DNA of 64,000 nt from Treponema pedis (GTDB taxonomy: Bacteria; Spirochaetota; Spirochaetia; Treponematales; Treponemataceae): the NCBI RefSeq assembly GCF_017161325.1, contig NZ_CP045670.1:1543367-1607366 (forward strand), in the 5' to 3' direction. A program made the translations under genes and the position numbers. Below are positions 19,406 to 28,752 of this stretch, one piece after another. Position 1 is the stretch's first letter; every line of letters begins with the position of its first letter. The notes below the pieces were generated by a model. It saw only the letters and a program-made list of their open reading frames with translations. It was not told where the DNA came from and ran no database searches.

Positions 19406-20357
19406 TTATTTTAAATGGCAGGCTACAAAATGCCCCCGTTCCCGCTCTTCCAACTCCGGGCGTATTTCCGTACAGACAGGCATTTTGTGAGCGCATCTTC
19501 CGCAAAATACGCAAGCCTTAGGCGGATTTATCGGGCTGGGTACATCTCCCGGAAGAATAATTCTTTCGCGTTTTAAACCGTACTTAGGAATGGGAATTGC
19601 CGAAAGAAGAGCTCTTGTGTACGGATGAAGCGGGTTTGAAAAAATCGATTTATAATCGGTTATTTCTACTATGCGCCCCAAATACATAACCGCAATTCTG
19701 TCGCTTATGTGTTTTACTACGCTTAGGTTATGCGAAATAAAAAGATAAGTAAGCCCGAGCTTTTTTTTGAAGTTCGGCAAGCAAATTTAAAATTTGCGCT
19801 TGAATACTTACATCTAAAGCGGAAACAGGCTCGTCCATAACAATGAATTTGGGATTAAGAGAAAGGGCTCTCGCTATACCTATTCTTTGCCTGCGTCCTC
19901 CGTCAAGCTCATGCGGGTAAGAATCTTCAAGTCTTTCTTCCAAACCCACTATATTCATTACTTCTTTTACCCTATTTTTTACTTCTTCTTTTGTTTTATA
20001 AGCCTTGTTTACATAAAGATAGTCGGCTATAAGTTCAAAGGTATTTAAGCGCGGATTAAGTGAAGAATAAGGGTCTTGAAATACTATTTGCATTTCCTGT
20101 CTCATTTTTCTTTTGTCTTTTGAGCTTTTGTATTCAAGCGTATTTTTTTCTTCAAAAAGGATTTGCCCTGAAGTAGGTTCGTGCAGGCGTAAAATTGCCC
20201 TTCCGGCAGTGGATTTGCCGCAGCCCGATTCTCCTACGAGGCCTAAGGTTTCGCCCTTATTTATCGAAAAACTTATATCGTCCACCGCATGAAGTAAGCC
20301 TTTTTTTGTAGTAAAATATTTTTTTAAGTTTTTAACTTCCAAAATAGCAGAATTCAT
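19406..20357 (-). CDS. oppF: Oligopeptide/dipeptide ABC transporter ATPase OppF/DppF; one frameshift
   Basis: 316 aa after correction. Walker [11 protein letters not shown]-loop [13 protein letters not shown], Walker [15 protein letters not shown], His-loop ISHNLSVV, and the C-terminal oligo_HPY block with [14 protein letters not shown]. The signature reads [15 protein letters not shown] in place of LSGGQ, a variant also known in other OppF proteins. The frame breaks at an 8-T run (19761-19768); removing one base restores [16 protein letters not shown]. It overlaps oppD by four bases (ATGA), with the ribosome binding site inside oppD. Confidence 0.88.
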
Positions 20358-21328
20358 TTATTTTCCTCCTTGTCGAATAAAAAGCACGAAACACAGTGCT
20401 CTTCGTCCAAGTCAACCATTTTAGGAATTTCATTTTTACAGCGTTCGGTTGCAAATTCGCATCTTGGGTGAAACTTACAGCCGGAAGGCAAATTTACAGG
20501 ATTGGGCGGCATTCCCTTAATTACGTTAAGAGACTCTTCGTCCGCATCGAGGGTCGGAATTGAAGCAAATAATCCCTTTGTATAAGGGTGCTTAGGGTCG
20601 GTATAAAGTTTTTCTACGGAACCGTATTCAATTACCGAGCCTGCATACATTATTGCAACATTATCGCAAATTTCCGCTACTATGCCCAAATCGTGAGTAA
20701 TCATTATCATAGAAGTGTTATACTTCTTTTTTAATTCCGTCATCAATTCCAAAACTTGAGCTTGAATTGTAACATCGAGGGCTGTAGTCGGTTCGTCGGC
20801 TATGATAAGCATAGGATTACAGGCAAGGGCCATTGCAATTACTACACGCTGCTTCATTCCCCCTGAAAATTGATGAGGATAATCATTTACCCGCTCTCTT
20901 TTAATTCCGACGGTTTCAAGCATTTGACAGGTTTTTTCTTTCAGTTCGTCTTTTTTTAAGTTTTGGTGAAGGGATAAAACTTCGGCAATTTGTTCTCCTA
21001 CCGTCATAACCGGATTCAGGGAAGTCATCGGGTCTTGAAAAATCATAGAAATTTTGTTTCCGCGTATTTCGTGCATTTCTTTTTCAGGCTTCGTTAAAAG
21101 GTTTTCTCCGTCAAAAAAGATTTTTCCGCTTATAATTTTTCCTGGAGGGTTAGGCACAAGACGCATAATACCTAAAGCCGAAGTTGTTTTACCCGAACCG
21201 GTTTCTCCTACAAAACCCAAGGTTTCACCCTTTGCAAGTTTTAAGTTTAAATTGTTAACCGCCCTGGTTTCTCCCGCTTCGGTTACATAGTAGATACTTA
21301 AGTCTTCTATATTTAATAATTCGTTCAT
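20354..21328 (-). CDS. oppD: Oligopeptide/dipeptide ABC transporter ATPase OppD/DppD
   Basis: 324 aa. Walker A GETGSGKTT, Q-loop MIFQDPMTSLNP, signature FSGGMKQRVVIAMAL, Walker B LIIADEPTTALD, His-loop ITHDLGIV, and a C-terminal CKFHPRCEFATERC block typical of peptide importers. GAAGGAG before the start. Pairs with OppF to power import. Confidence 0.93.
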   Translation of the reverse strand: MNELLNIEDLSIYYVTEAGETRAVNNLNLKLAKGETLGFVGETGSGKTTSALGIMRLVPNPPGKIISGKIFFDGENLLTKPEKEMHEIRGNKISMIFQDPMTSLNPVMTVGEQIAEVLSLHQNLKKDELKEKTCQMLETVGIKRERVNDYPHQFSGGMKQRVVIAMALACNPMLIIADEPTTALDVTIQAQVLELMTELKKKYNTSMIMITHDLGIVAEICDNVAIMYAGSVIEYGSVEKLYTDPKHPYTKGLFASIPTLDADEESLNVIKGMPPNPVNLPSGCKFHPRCEFATERCKNEIPKMVDLDEEHCVSCFLFDKEENK

Positions 21329-21345
21329 ATATAACGCTCCTTCCG

Positions 21346-22212
21346 TCAGCGCTTCAGTTTCGGGTCAAGGGCATCGCGCAAACCGTCTCCCAAGACGTTA
21401 AGGGCAAAAATAGTGATAACTATAGCCAAACCCGGGAATAATGTAAGATGTACATAGCTTCTTATATAAGCTCTTCCTCCCGAAAGCATTGCGCCCCATT
21501 CGGGTGTAGGCGGCTCAAGTCCCAAGCCGATAAAACTTAAACCTGCGGCATTTAAGATGGCGTATGCTACGCCTAGGGTAGCCTGTACTATGATGGGTGC
21601 CATACAATTGGGAATTATATGTTTAAAAATAATTCTAAAATCGGAAGAGCCTCCCGCTCTTGCGGCTTCCACGAATTCCATATCCACTATGGACATAACT
21701 GCGGAGCGGACAATTTTAGCGTATCCAGGTATTCCCGCAATACCTACGGCAATCATTAAATTGCCCAGACCTGGCCCGAGAGAGGCTACAATTGCAATTG
21801 CAAGAAGTATATCCGGAATTGCCTGTAAAATATCGATAAAGCGCATTAAAGCCGTATCCGCTTTGCCGCCGAAGTATCCTGCAACGGCTCCGATAAAGGA
21901 GCCTATTATAAGGGCTATGCCTACGGAGATAAATCCGACTTTAAGCGAAATTCTTGCACCGTATATAACACGGCTTAAAATGTCGCGTCCGAATTCGTCC
22001 TGTCCGAAGGGGTGGGAAAGGCGGGGAGGCGCAAATTGATTGTCAAGGTCCGTTCCGTCAAAGGAATACGGCGCTATAAAATCGGCAAATACCGCCATTA
22101 AAACGAGAATGATAATAATGGCTAAACCCAGCATAGCAAGTTTGTTTTTACTCATTCTATGAAAAACACCGCGGAATCCATGTATGTTTTTTTTGGTACT
22201 CTTATTCTTCAT
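21346..22212 (-). CDS. oppC: Oligopeptide/dipeptide ABC transporter permease OppC/DppC
   Basis: 288 aa, about six membrane segments with the N-terminal OppC segment. Blocks GTDLDNQFAPPRLSHPFGQDEFGRDILSRV (in part) and the EAA loop EAARAGGSSDFRIIFKHIIPN are typical. Start follows GAGGT. Second permease of the importer; 11 bases after oppB. Confidence 0.93.
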   Translation of the reverse strand: MKNKSTKKNIHGFRGVFHRMSKNKLAMLGLAIIIILVLMAVFADFIAPYSFDGTDLDNQFAPPRLSHPFGQDEFGRDILSRVIYGARISLKVGFISVGIALIIGSFIGAVAGYFGGKADTALMRFIDILQAIPDILLAIAIVASLGPGLGNLMIAVGIAGIPGYAKIVRSAVMSIVDMEFVEAARAGGSSDFRIIFKHIIPNCMAPIIVQATLGVAYAILNAAGLSFIGLGLEPPTPEWGAMLSGGRAYIRSYVHLTLFPGLAIVITIFALNVLGDGLRDALDPKLKR

Positions 22213-22223
22213 TTTATACCTCG

Positions 22224-23153
22224 TTATGTGTATTGAGTTTTTATTCTCGGGTCTACATAGGTATATAAAATATCTACGATTAAATTTACGATTGCGAAGG
22301 TTACGGCAACGAATAAAACGCAGCCTAAAACTACCGGAGCGTCCCTTAATTTAATCGAATCTATCATTAACCGTCCTATACCGGGAATGGAAAAAATAAT
22401 TTCCGTCATAACGGCTCCTCCCATTAACTGCCCGAACTGAATACCTACAACGGTAATTACGGGTATAAGAGAATTTCCCAGAGCGTGTTTAAAAACCACT
22501 ATTTTTTCCTTTTGTCCTTTTGCCCGTGCCGTTCTTATGTAGTCCTGTCTTATTGTTTCAAGCATACTTGAGCGGGTCATTCTGGTTAAAACCGCTACCG
22601 ATTGGGCTCCTAAAGCCAATGCGGGTAAGATTATATGTTTAAAGCTTGAAAACCCGGACGACGGGAACATTCCCAATTTAACTGAAAAAAGTAAAATCAT
22701 TAAAAGTCCCAGCCAAAAAACGGGCATTGAAAGGCCGATTAAGGCAAAAATCATCATTATGTGGTCAAAAGCCGAATATTGTTTAATTGCAGATATAATA
22801 CCTAAAGGAATTCCCAAAAAAATCGCAACAATTGTCGAAGCTACAGCCAGTTTTATTGTAGCTCCTACTCTGGCGCCTATTTCCAAAACTACAGGTTGTT
22901 CCGTTATGTACGAATCTCCTAAACTTCCTCGGAAAACTATGTTTTTAAGATACCTCCCGAATTGGACTATAAACGGGTCGTTTAATCCCATTTTTTCTCT
23001 AAGTTTTATAACTTCTTCCGGTGAAGCGTTTGTTCCCAGTTTATTTCTTACAGGGTCACCGGGTGTAAAATATAAAAGCGAAAAAACTATTGTAGACACT
23101 CCAAGCATAACCGGAATCAATAATAATATCCGCCTTATTATATATTTAAGCAT
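22224..23153 (-). CDS. oppB: Oligopeptide/dipeptide ABC transporter permease OppB/DppB
   Basis: 309 aa, six membrane segments. MLKYIIRRILLLIPVMLGV start, YFTPGDPV block and EAA loop RTARAKGQKEKIVVFKHAL are family hallmarks. The 97-base gap to the upstream binding-protein gene carries a possible stem near 23173-23220 that could limit downstream expression. Confidence 0.93.
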   Translation of the reverse strand: MLKYIIRRILLLIPVMLGVSTIVFSLLYFTPGDPVRNKLGTNASPEEVIKLREKMGLNDPFIVQFGRYLKNIVFRGSLGDSYITEQPVVLEIGARVGATIKLAVASTIVAIFLGIPLGIISAIKQYSAFDHIMMIFALIGLSMPVFWLGLLMILLFSVKLGMFPSSGFSSFKHIILPALALGAQSVAVLTRMTRSSMLETIRQDYIRTARAKGQKEKIVVFKHALGNSLIPVITVVGIQFGQLMGGAVMTEIIFSIPGIGRLMIDSIKLRDAPVVLGCVLFVAVTFAIVNLIVDILYTYVDPRIKTQYT

Positions 23154-23249
23154 ACTACCCCCATAAACCGATTTTAGGAAATAAGGCGGCAGGTATCGAA
23201 AAATGATTCTTGCCGCCTGTAATTAAAAGAACCGGTTTTTTAAGTTTAT

Positions 23250-24779
23250 TTATTTAGCCGGTTTTATATTTCCCAAGAAATGGTGTCCTAAAGGAGAAAG
23301 GCTTAGGCCTGTGATATCGGCTCTTATACCCGCAGCTTGCTCTCCGTTATATTGGAAAACGGCGGGAGTTAAATCCATAATATACTCTTGAATTTCTTCG
23401 TAGATTTTTTGTCTGTCAGGACCGTCAAGAACTCTTCTTCCCTTGATAATAAGATTATCCAGTTTTTCATCATTTAAAAATACGTAATTTCCTCCGGGGC
23501 CCATAGAAATTGAATGGAAGCAGGGATAGACTACCATATCCGGGTCGGGAGTATCTGAAGACCAGCCTATCTCAAATAATTCCTGTTCTCCTTTTTCCAG
23601 CATTTCTATATATTTGCTCCACTCAAGTACGTTAATGGATAAATCAATTCCTACGTCTTTAAGCTGTTCTTTCATAATTACGGCCATATCTATACGCTCT
23701 TTTCTTTCATTGGTGGAAAGAGTTAATTTTAAACCTCCTTCGTATCCTGCTTCTTTTAAAAGAGCCTTGGCTTTTTCCACATCTCTGGGGATAGGTTTAA
23801 GTTTATTCGACATTGAATAGCGTATCTCCGAAGCATAAGGCGCTGTTGCGGTTTTACCCAATCCCTTCCATACAGCTTTTACGATTTGGTCCGTATCTAT
23901 TGCACAAGCGACGGCCTTTCTTACTCTTACGTCGTTTAGAGGCGGCTTACTGCAATTCATACCCATATATTGGGTTAAGTAATCGTAGCTTCGTATAAGT
24001 TTTATTTCGCTGTTACTTTCAAAGCGGTCCAAATCGTTGGGCGAAACGTCGTATACAATATCGGCTCCGCCTGATTCAAGTTCTATTATTCTGTTTGTAG
24101 GTTCCGGTATAATCCTGAATTCCAAGTATTTGTAGTAAGGTTTATTTCCGTGGAATTCTTCATACCTTTCAAATTTTATTTTATCGGATTTTGTATGACT
24201 TATAAATTTATAAGGGCCGGTACCTATCGGACTTCTTGCATAAGAATCTCCCGCCGCTTCAACCGCTTTTTTGTTTACGATATATGCTGAAGAGTGACAT
24301 AAAGCCGTTAAAATACCCGCATAGGGTTCTTTCATTTTAAATGTAACGGTATAGTCGTCCGGCGCTTGAATTGTAGCGGGGTCTATATCCGAAAAAATAT
24401 GAGCCACTGCGGGGGATACGAAGGCTCTGGTATAACTGAATACTACATCTTCGGCTTTTAATTCTTCACCGTTATGAAATTTTACGCCTCTTTTTATATA
24501 AAATGTATACTCCATACCGTCGGGAGAAATATTCCACCTTTCCGCCAATGAGGGGACTACCTCTCCGCCGGGAGTAAGGTAAATCAAGCCTTCATACATT
24601 TGGAGCATAGCGTTTGCGGAATATGAATCGTTTTGAGCTGAAGGGTCCATAGTTATTGCATCGCTTGACATAGCTACAACCAGGGTTTGGGAACGTATAT
24701 CTTCGGCTCCGCCGCCTCCGCAAGAAAAGCATAACGATATTATACATATCGTTAATATAAAAACACAGAGTTTTTTCAT
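23250..24779 (-). CDS. oppA: Peptide-binding lipoprotein OppA/DppA (SBP family 5)
   Basis: 509 aa. Lipoprotein signal with Cys20 (LCFSC then GGGG). The SBP_bac_5 fold is shown by LAERWNISPDGMEYTFYIKRG, HNGEELKAEDVVFSYTRA, SPIGTGPY and the C-terminal DTPDPDMV. It captures peptides at the outer face of the inner membrane and is first in the operon oppA-B-C-D-F. AGGAGG lies 6 bases before the ATG and a consensus promoter is upstream. Specificity (di- versus oligopeptides) is not clear; length is closer to DppA. Confidence 0.93.
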   Translation of the reverse strand: MKKLCVFILTICIISLCFSCGGGGAEDIRSQTLVVAMSSDAITMDPSAQNDSYSANAMLQMYEGLIYLTPGGEVVPSLAERWNISPDGMEYTFYIKRGVKFHNGEELKAEDVVFSYTRAFVSPAVAHIFSDIDPATIQAPDDYTVTFKMKEPYAGILTALCHSSAYIVNKKAVEAAGDSYARSPIGTGPYKFISHTKSDKIKFERYEEFHGNKPYYKYLEFRIIPEPTNRIIELESGGADIVYDVSPNDLDRFESNSEIKLIRSYDYLTQYMGMNCSKPPLNDVRVRKAVACAIDTDQIVKAVWKGLGKTATAPYASEIRYSMSNKLKPIPRDVEKAKALLKEAGYEGGLKLTLSTNERKERIDMAVIMKEQLKDVGIDLSINVLEWSKYIEMLEKGEQELFEIGWSSDTPDPDMVVYPCFHSISMGPGGNYVFLNDEKLDNLIIKGRRVLDGPDRQKIYEEIQEYIMDLTPAVFQYNGEQAAGIRADITGLSLSPLGHHFLGNIKPAK

Positions 24780-24809
24780 TGTACACCTCCTTAAGTGTGT
24801 ATATAAATA

Positions 24810-24838
24810 ATTGTACAGGCTAAATTTTCATTTGTCAA
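24810..24838 (-). promoter_or_regulatory. Consensus promoter of the opp operon
   Basis: On the reverse strand TTGACA (24838-24833), 17-base spacer, TACAAT (24815-24810), about 25 bases of leader before the AGGAGG and ATG at 24779. Confidence 0.85.
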
Positions 24839-24967
24839 GTTTTTTAAAGAAAAAAATAAAAAAAATATTATATGTAATTTTTTTATTTAAATAGAGATTG
24901 TTTAATAATTTAAAAGATATGCAAGTACGAATGGGGGAGGGCGGTACCGATATTTAAACGGAATGCG

Positions 24968-25006
24968 TTTAACGCCTAAATAAATACTTAAATTTAGGCG
25001 TTAAAT
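24968..25006. terminator. Inverted repeat after the chemoreceptor gene
   Basis: TTTAACGCCTAAAT and its complement form a stem of about 14 bp with a short loop, just past the chemoreceptor stop. T-runs are weak, so termination is probable but not certain. Confidence 0.55.
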
Positions 25007-25016
25007 ATTATACAAA

Positions 25017-27167
25017 TTACACTTTAAATTTATTTACTTCTTCCGATAAGTTTTCTATAGCTTCTTTATTCTTTCTTGTAAGCCCGTTTACTTCCTGAAC
25101 GGCTTTGTTTATTTGTATAGCTCCTGATGCCATTTCGTTCATGCTGTCGGTTATTATTCTGGTTAAACCGTCAAGTTTATGCATTTCTTCTGCAATCTGT
25201 CCTCCTCCCTTCAGCATTTCGGCGGAGCCGTCTTTTACTTCCGCAGTTACCGAATTGATATTTTTTATCGCATTAAGAACTTCCAAACTTACGTTTTCCT
25301 GTTCCCGCATAACTGCGGCAAGGCTTGTACTCATTTGTTGTACTTTTTCTGCAAGACTGAAAATGGCATTAAATTTTTCTTCTACCGTTTTTGACGATTT
25401 TGTTAAACTTTCAATTTCCGCTCCCAAGTTTTTAAGCGTTGCAGTTATTGCTCTTCCTTGAATACTCGATTCTTCGGCAAGTTTTCTTATTTCATCGGCG
25501 ACGACTGCAAAACCTTTTCCGGTTTCTCCTGCATGAGCGGCTTCTATTGCGGCATTCATTGCAAGTAAATTTGTCTGACTTGCAATATTTTGAATGACGT
25601 TACTTGCTTCAATTAAACCTCCGGATTCTTCGGCTATTTTTTGTGTTATGTTGTTTGTTCCCGTCAGCGTTTGTTTTCCGTCTGCGGTTGCTCCGGTAAG
25701 CTCTTGTATCAATATTCCGCTTTTTCCCAACATTTGTGTTATGGAGCTTATGTTTGAAGTCATTTGTTCAATAGCGGAAGAAGATTGAACTACGCTTATC
25801 GATTGCCCTTCAATGCTGCTGTTAAGCTGTTTGATTGTGCGCATTATTTCTTCCATGGTTGCCGCCGTTTCGCTTACGCCTGCCGCCTGTGTAAGAGCCT
25901 GTTGCTTTACTCCGTCTATATTTGAACTTATTTGGTTAATGGCGCTTGCCGTTTCGGTCATATTGCTTGCAAGTTCGTTGCCTATTATTGTCATTGTATT
26001 ACTGTTTTCCGAAACGGCTTTTATGGAGTTTCCTATTTTTTCTATTGTTTGGTTAAAGTATTGGGAAAGTTCGGTAATTTCGTCGTTACCCTTTACAAGT
26101 ATGCGTCCTGTTAAATCTCCGTCTTGCTGTGATATTCTTTTTAATGCGGATACAACGGATAGAAGAGGTTTTATAAGTCTGTTAGTCCAAATATATACAG
26201 CGGGGATAAAAACGGACAGGATAATAATACAAGCCAGTATACTCAGTTTTCGCAATATATAATATTTTTCAAGGACTTCATCGTTACTGATAAATGCAAT
26301 AAGTTTCCATTCGGGCATTGCCACCGTATGCAGTCTGCAAAACCATTTATCTCCGTTAATTGTTATTTCTTTATTTCCTTCGGTTAAAGAATTAAGCTCT
26401 TTAAAATCGGGAATACCCGTTTCCGTCATTTTCTTTGAAACAAAGTCCTTATTGTACGGGTCCGCCAGGATTGTTCCGTCTTTTTGAACTAATATAACAT
26501 AACCGCTTTTACCTATTTTTAATTTTGAAAGCATTTCCACCAAATTATTCAGATACACGGCTATACCTACAACGCCTACAAGCTCTCCGCTGTCGTTATG
26601 TACGGTTTGTGCTACGGAAACTACTATCGTTCCTTCCGTTGATATATAAGCGGGAGATATAACGCTTTCTTTGGGTTTTTGAATTGCAGCCTGATACCAT
26701 GCTCTTTTGCGCGGGTCAAAGCCTGCAGGAAGAGGTTTTCCGCTTGCCGTCGTATAGTTGCCGTTTACCGTACCGAAAAATATTTCTCCGTAATCTTTAT
26801 TCGATTCAAAAACAGGTTTAATATATGAAATGATATTTTTTTCACTTTCGCTGACGGTAAAATCATTTATGCTTATTGAAGCGGTTTCATTGATATAGCT
26901 GTGTATGCTCTTATCGGCGGCGCGGATTGCAGGATATACGGTAAGCATTTTTAAATTGTTGGTTATACCGCTTATAAATGTTGTTATATTGTTTTCCACT
27001 AAAAACAATTCCTGCAAACTGGTATCATTAAAGTCTTGAATTTTATCTTTTCTTATAAAATACGCAGTATATGTTGTCATAGTTATAAGCAGGCTTATAA
27101 TCGTTATTGAAAAAGCCGCTATTACTTTTTTATAAATGGAAATCCGTTTTTGTTTTTTAGTGTCCAT
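25017..27167 (-). CDS. Methyl-accepting chemotaxis protein with dCache sensor
   Basis: 716 aa. Membrane segment at about 14-35, a large periplasmic dCache-type ligand domain (about 40-300; [12 protein letters not shown] and [12 protein letters not shown] are typical), membrane segment at about 305-325, HAMP (about 328-385), and the cytoplasmic signalling domain with the conserved hairpin tip [20 protein letters not shown]. It controls the CheA kinase at the cell pole and so flagellar reversal. dCache receptors usually bind amino acids or other small metabolites, in keeping with the neighbouring peptide transporter. The ribosome binding site is weak (GAGG 12 bases upstream). Single-gene unit. 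Confidence 0.93.
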   Translation of the reverse strand: MDTKKQKRISIYKKVIAAFSITIISLLITMTTYTAYFIRKDKIQDFNDTSLQELFLVENNITTFISGITNNLKMLTVYPAIRAADKSIHSYINETASISINDFTVSESEKNIISYIKPVFESNKDYGEIFFGTVNGNYTTASGKPLPAGFDPRKRAWYQAAIQKPKESVISPAYISTEGTIVVSVAQTVHNDSGELVGVVGIAVYLNNLVEMLSKLKIGKSGYVILVQKDGTILADPYNKDFVSKKMTETGIPDFKELNSLTEGNKEITINGDKWFCRLHTVAMPEWKLIAFISNDEVLEKYYILRKLSILACIIILSVFIPAVYIWTNRLIKPLLSVVSALKRISQQDGDLTGRILVKGNDEITELSQYFNQTIEKIGNSIKAVSENSNTMTIIGNELASNMTETASAINQISSNIDGVKQQALTQAAGVSETAATMEEIMRTIKQLNSSIEGQSISVVQSSSAIEQMTSNISSITQMLGKSGILIQELTGATADGKQTLTGTNNITQKIAEESGGLIEASNVIQNIASQTNLLAMNAAIEAAHAGETGKGFAVVADEIRKLAEESSIQGRAITATLKNLGAEIESLTKSSKTVEEKFNAIFSLAEKVQQMSTSLAAVMREQENVSLEVLNAIKNINSVTAEVKDGSAEMLKGGGQIAEEMHKLDGLTRIITDSMNEMASGAIQINKAVQEVNGLTRKNKEAIENLSEEVNKFKV

Positions 27168-27344
27168 TGTTTATCAACCTCGCTATTATGGGATATTTTT
27201 ATACTTACGACAAAAAAATTATCGCTTGACAGGAATATAAAAGTTTATATTTATAGCCCTGCCTTTTTTCTTTGCCGTTATTAAAGTAAGATTACCGTCT
27301 TTTATATCTATAATTATATAGAATGTATATTTAAATATAATGAT

Positions 27345-27455
27345 TTATTTTGCGGTAAAATCCGTAAAAACCGCCTTTAGAGATTCATCTATTGCTTGCA
27401 TGTATGATTTCGGAACGGCAAGCCGTACAAATGACCGTAAATCCGATTCTTGCCG
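27345..27455 (-). pseudogene. C-terminal fragment of a PLP aminotransferase-like gene
   Basis: The reverse strand encodes about 36 codons ending at TAA 27345, with RSFVRLAVPKSYMQAIDES and ending AVFTDFTAK. The FVRLAVP element followed by an Ala-rich helix is the usual C-terminus of MalY/PatB-type aminotransferases and cystalysin-like lyases. A stop lies directly upstream, so only the end of the gene is left. Which enzyme it came from cannot be told. Confidence 0.4.
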
Positions 27456-27494
27456 TTATTTTGAATAAATATATTGCAATATTGAAAAATGAAA

Positions 27495-27518
27495 TTGTAA
27501 TATATACTATTTTTACCT
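27495..27518 (+). repeat. 24-base direct repeat, left copy
   Basis: Identical to 30579-30602. Together with the methyltransferase-like segments these copies bracket the 27.9-30.5 kb patch. Confidence 0.9.
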
Positions 27519-27631
27519 AAAATGTCAAGTGAATATCGGAAAATTTTTGTTTGTAAATCGGAGACGGAAAATGACAGTCTTGCGGAATTGGATTTTTATA
27601 GATACCTGTCGAGTTTTTCATAAGTTTTCAT

Positions 27632-27767
27632 ATATCAATGATTTATGAAAAATATCGCAAGTTAAATTTTATAATAATACTTCTCCAATCCCGAACCGAT
27701 TATTTTTTTGCCGTTAAAATATTATAATATCCGTAGGATATCTTTAATTGAAATTACATCTATATCA
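27632..27767 (-). pseudogene. Partial copy of the 3' end of the methyltransferase gene at 30641
   Basis: 27632-27660 is identical to 30603-30631, and similarity continues to 27739 (30711). It then jumps to a segment matching 30824-30850, so about 112 bases are deleted relative to the long copy. The remaining frame is broken. It is a decayed duplicate of the gene end plus its downstream DNA. Confidence 0.85.
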
Positions 27768-27952
27768 GGTAGTATGCAGATTACCGAGAGGGAGAGCAAA
27801 AGACCGGCTACCTCAAGAGACGCAAGTCTATTTTTTAGCGATATAGTTGTAATAAAACTTATTCAAATTGTACTATTTTTGAAAAAACCTTAGATGTATT
27901 ATGAAATATAGATAAGTTTTACAATAAAAATTTTAATGACTAAGTATACTGC

Positions 27953-27981
27953 TTGACAATTTTTTATTTTTATTCTATTGT
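27953..27981 (+). promoter_or_regulatory. Promoter-like sequence overlapping the start of a truncated gene
   Basis: TTGACA at 27953-27958, 17-base spacer, TATTGT at 27976-27981. The -10 box overlaps the only candidate start (TTG 27978), so the promoter cannot belong to that start and was probably joined to a gene remnant by a deletion. Confidence 0.5.
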
Positions 27982-28663
27982 TAGATACTTTGAGTGATGG
28001 ATGGAACAAGCTTACGGACAATGTTGGTAAGGTAAGGGATAAAATACAAAGTGATTTAGATACATTGAAAAATAATATAGGTAATGCTTGGAATAATGCA
28101 ACCGATACTATGAAAAATGGGTTAGGGCAATCGGCTGACAATGTCGGTAATGATTTAAATCAGGTAAAAAACAGTTGGAACAATCTATGGAACAAAGAAG
28201 AATATAAAAACAAATTAAATCAGGAGACATCTGTAAAACCAAAAGTAGAGCCGGCATATTTTAAACAAGGTCAATTTGACGATGTTATAGCAGACGGTAA
28301 ACCGCTCTTTACAAAGGCTGCAATATTTACAAAAACGCTTGTTAGTAGTGGTACAAAAACCCCTATACAGTACTATGATGATGCTAATGACAACGGAAAT
28401 GATAGATTTGCTTATGTAAACAACGGCGTAGGTTATCTTAACGCTTTAAGCGAGCACTTTAATATTGGTACTGAAGAAGGAAAGAAATGGTATCATGATT
28501 ATAAGAAAGATAGACTTTCCGGATATCAACCAAATGCCGGTGAGCATTTAATATATCATAATGATTATCATTTTCTAACAATACTGATAGTGGGTCGCAA
28601 ATATATGAAGTATGGAATGGGGAATTAATCAATTTTACAGAAAGCGACCAAAACTTTTTTTAA
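27978..28663 (+). CDS. Toxin-like or surface-protein C-terminal fragment; truncated and frameshifted
   Basis: Open from about 27960. The only start near the 5' end is TTG 27978, without a ribosome binding site, so the 5' end is probably missing. Residues about 1-75 are an amphipathic helical region with repeated Asn/Trp pattern (GWNKLTDNVGKVRDKI, NAWNNATDTM, NSWNNLWNK). Residues about 90-228 look like one alpha/beta domain with many Asp, Asn and Tyr. The frame breaks at a 4-T run (28571-28574); adding one base continues through YEVWNGELINFTESDQNFF to a TAA at 28661-28663. The layout of helical stalk plus compact C-terminal domain, followed by small lipoproteins, recalls a displaced polymorphic-toxin tip, but no catalytic motif is recognised. 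Confidence 0.45.
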
Positions 28664-28671
28664 TTGGTCGA
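28645..28671. repeat. Hairpin at the end of the truncated gene
   Basis: CGACCAA and TTGGTCG form a 7-bp stem around a T-rich loop overlapping the corrected stop. It may act as a weak terminator. Confidence 0.45.
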
Positions 28672-28752
28672 AGTAAAGAAAAAACATCAAAAGTTTATCA
28701 AACTCGAGTATTTTTCTTTGGATAAATAATAAATTTGTACGTGGAGATTTTT

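Larger units (their letters stand above)
27168..27977. other. 810-base gene-poor stretch of recombined fragments
   Basis: No intact gene is seen on either strand. The stretch holds an aminotransferase 3' fragment (27345-27455), a copy of a 24-base repeat (27495-27518), a hairpin (27614-27652), a methyltransferase 3' fragment (27632-27767) and an orphan promoter at its right end. A TTGACA at about 27235 drives nothing recognisable. Confidence 0.7.

Noticed and set aside
19406-20354. OppF signature LDGGRRQRI as an inactivating change
   Set aside because: This form of the signature occurs in other OppF/DppF proteins, so it is a normal variant rather than a lost motif.
27200-27240. Flagellar sigma-28-type promoter before the chemoreceptor gene
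   Set aside because: A TAAA and an AGCGATAA-like box are present on the reverse strand, but spacing is 17 instead of about 15 and the second box is imperfect.
27708-27893. 61-codon forward frame in the rearranged patch
   Set aside because: The first part is antisense to the methyltransferase remnant and there is no ribosome binding site; the second part has no recognised relative.
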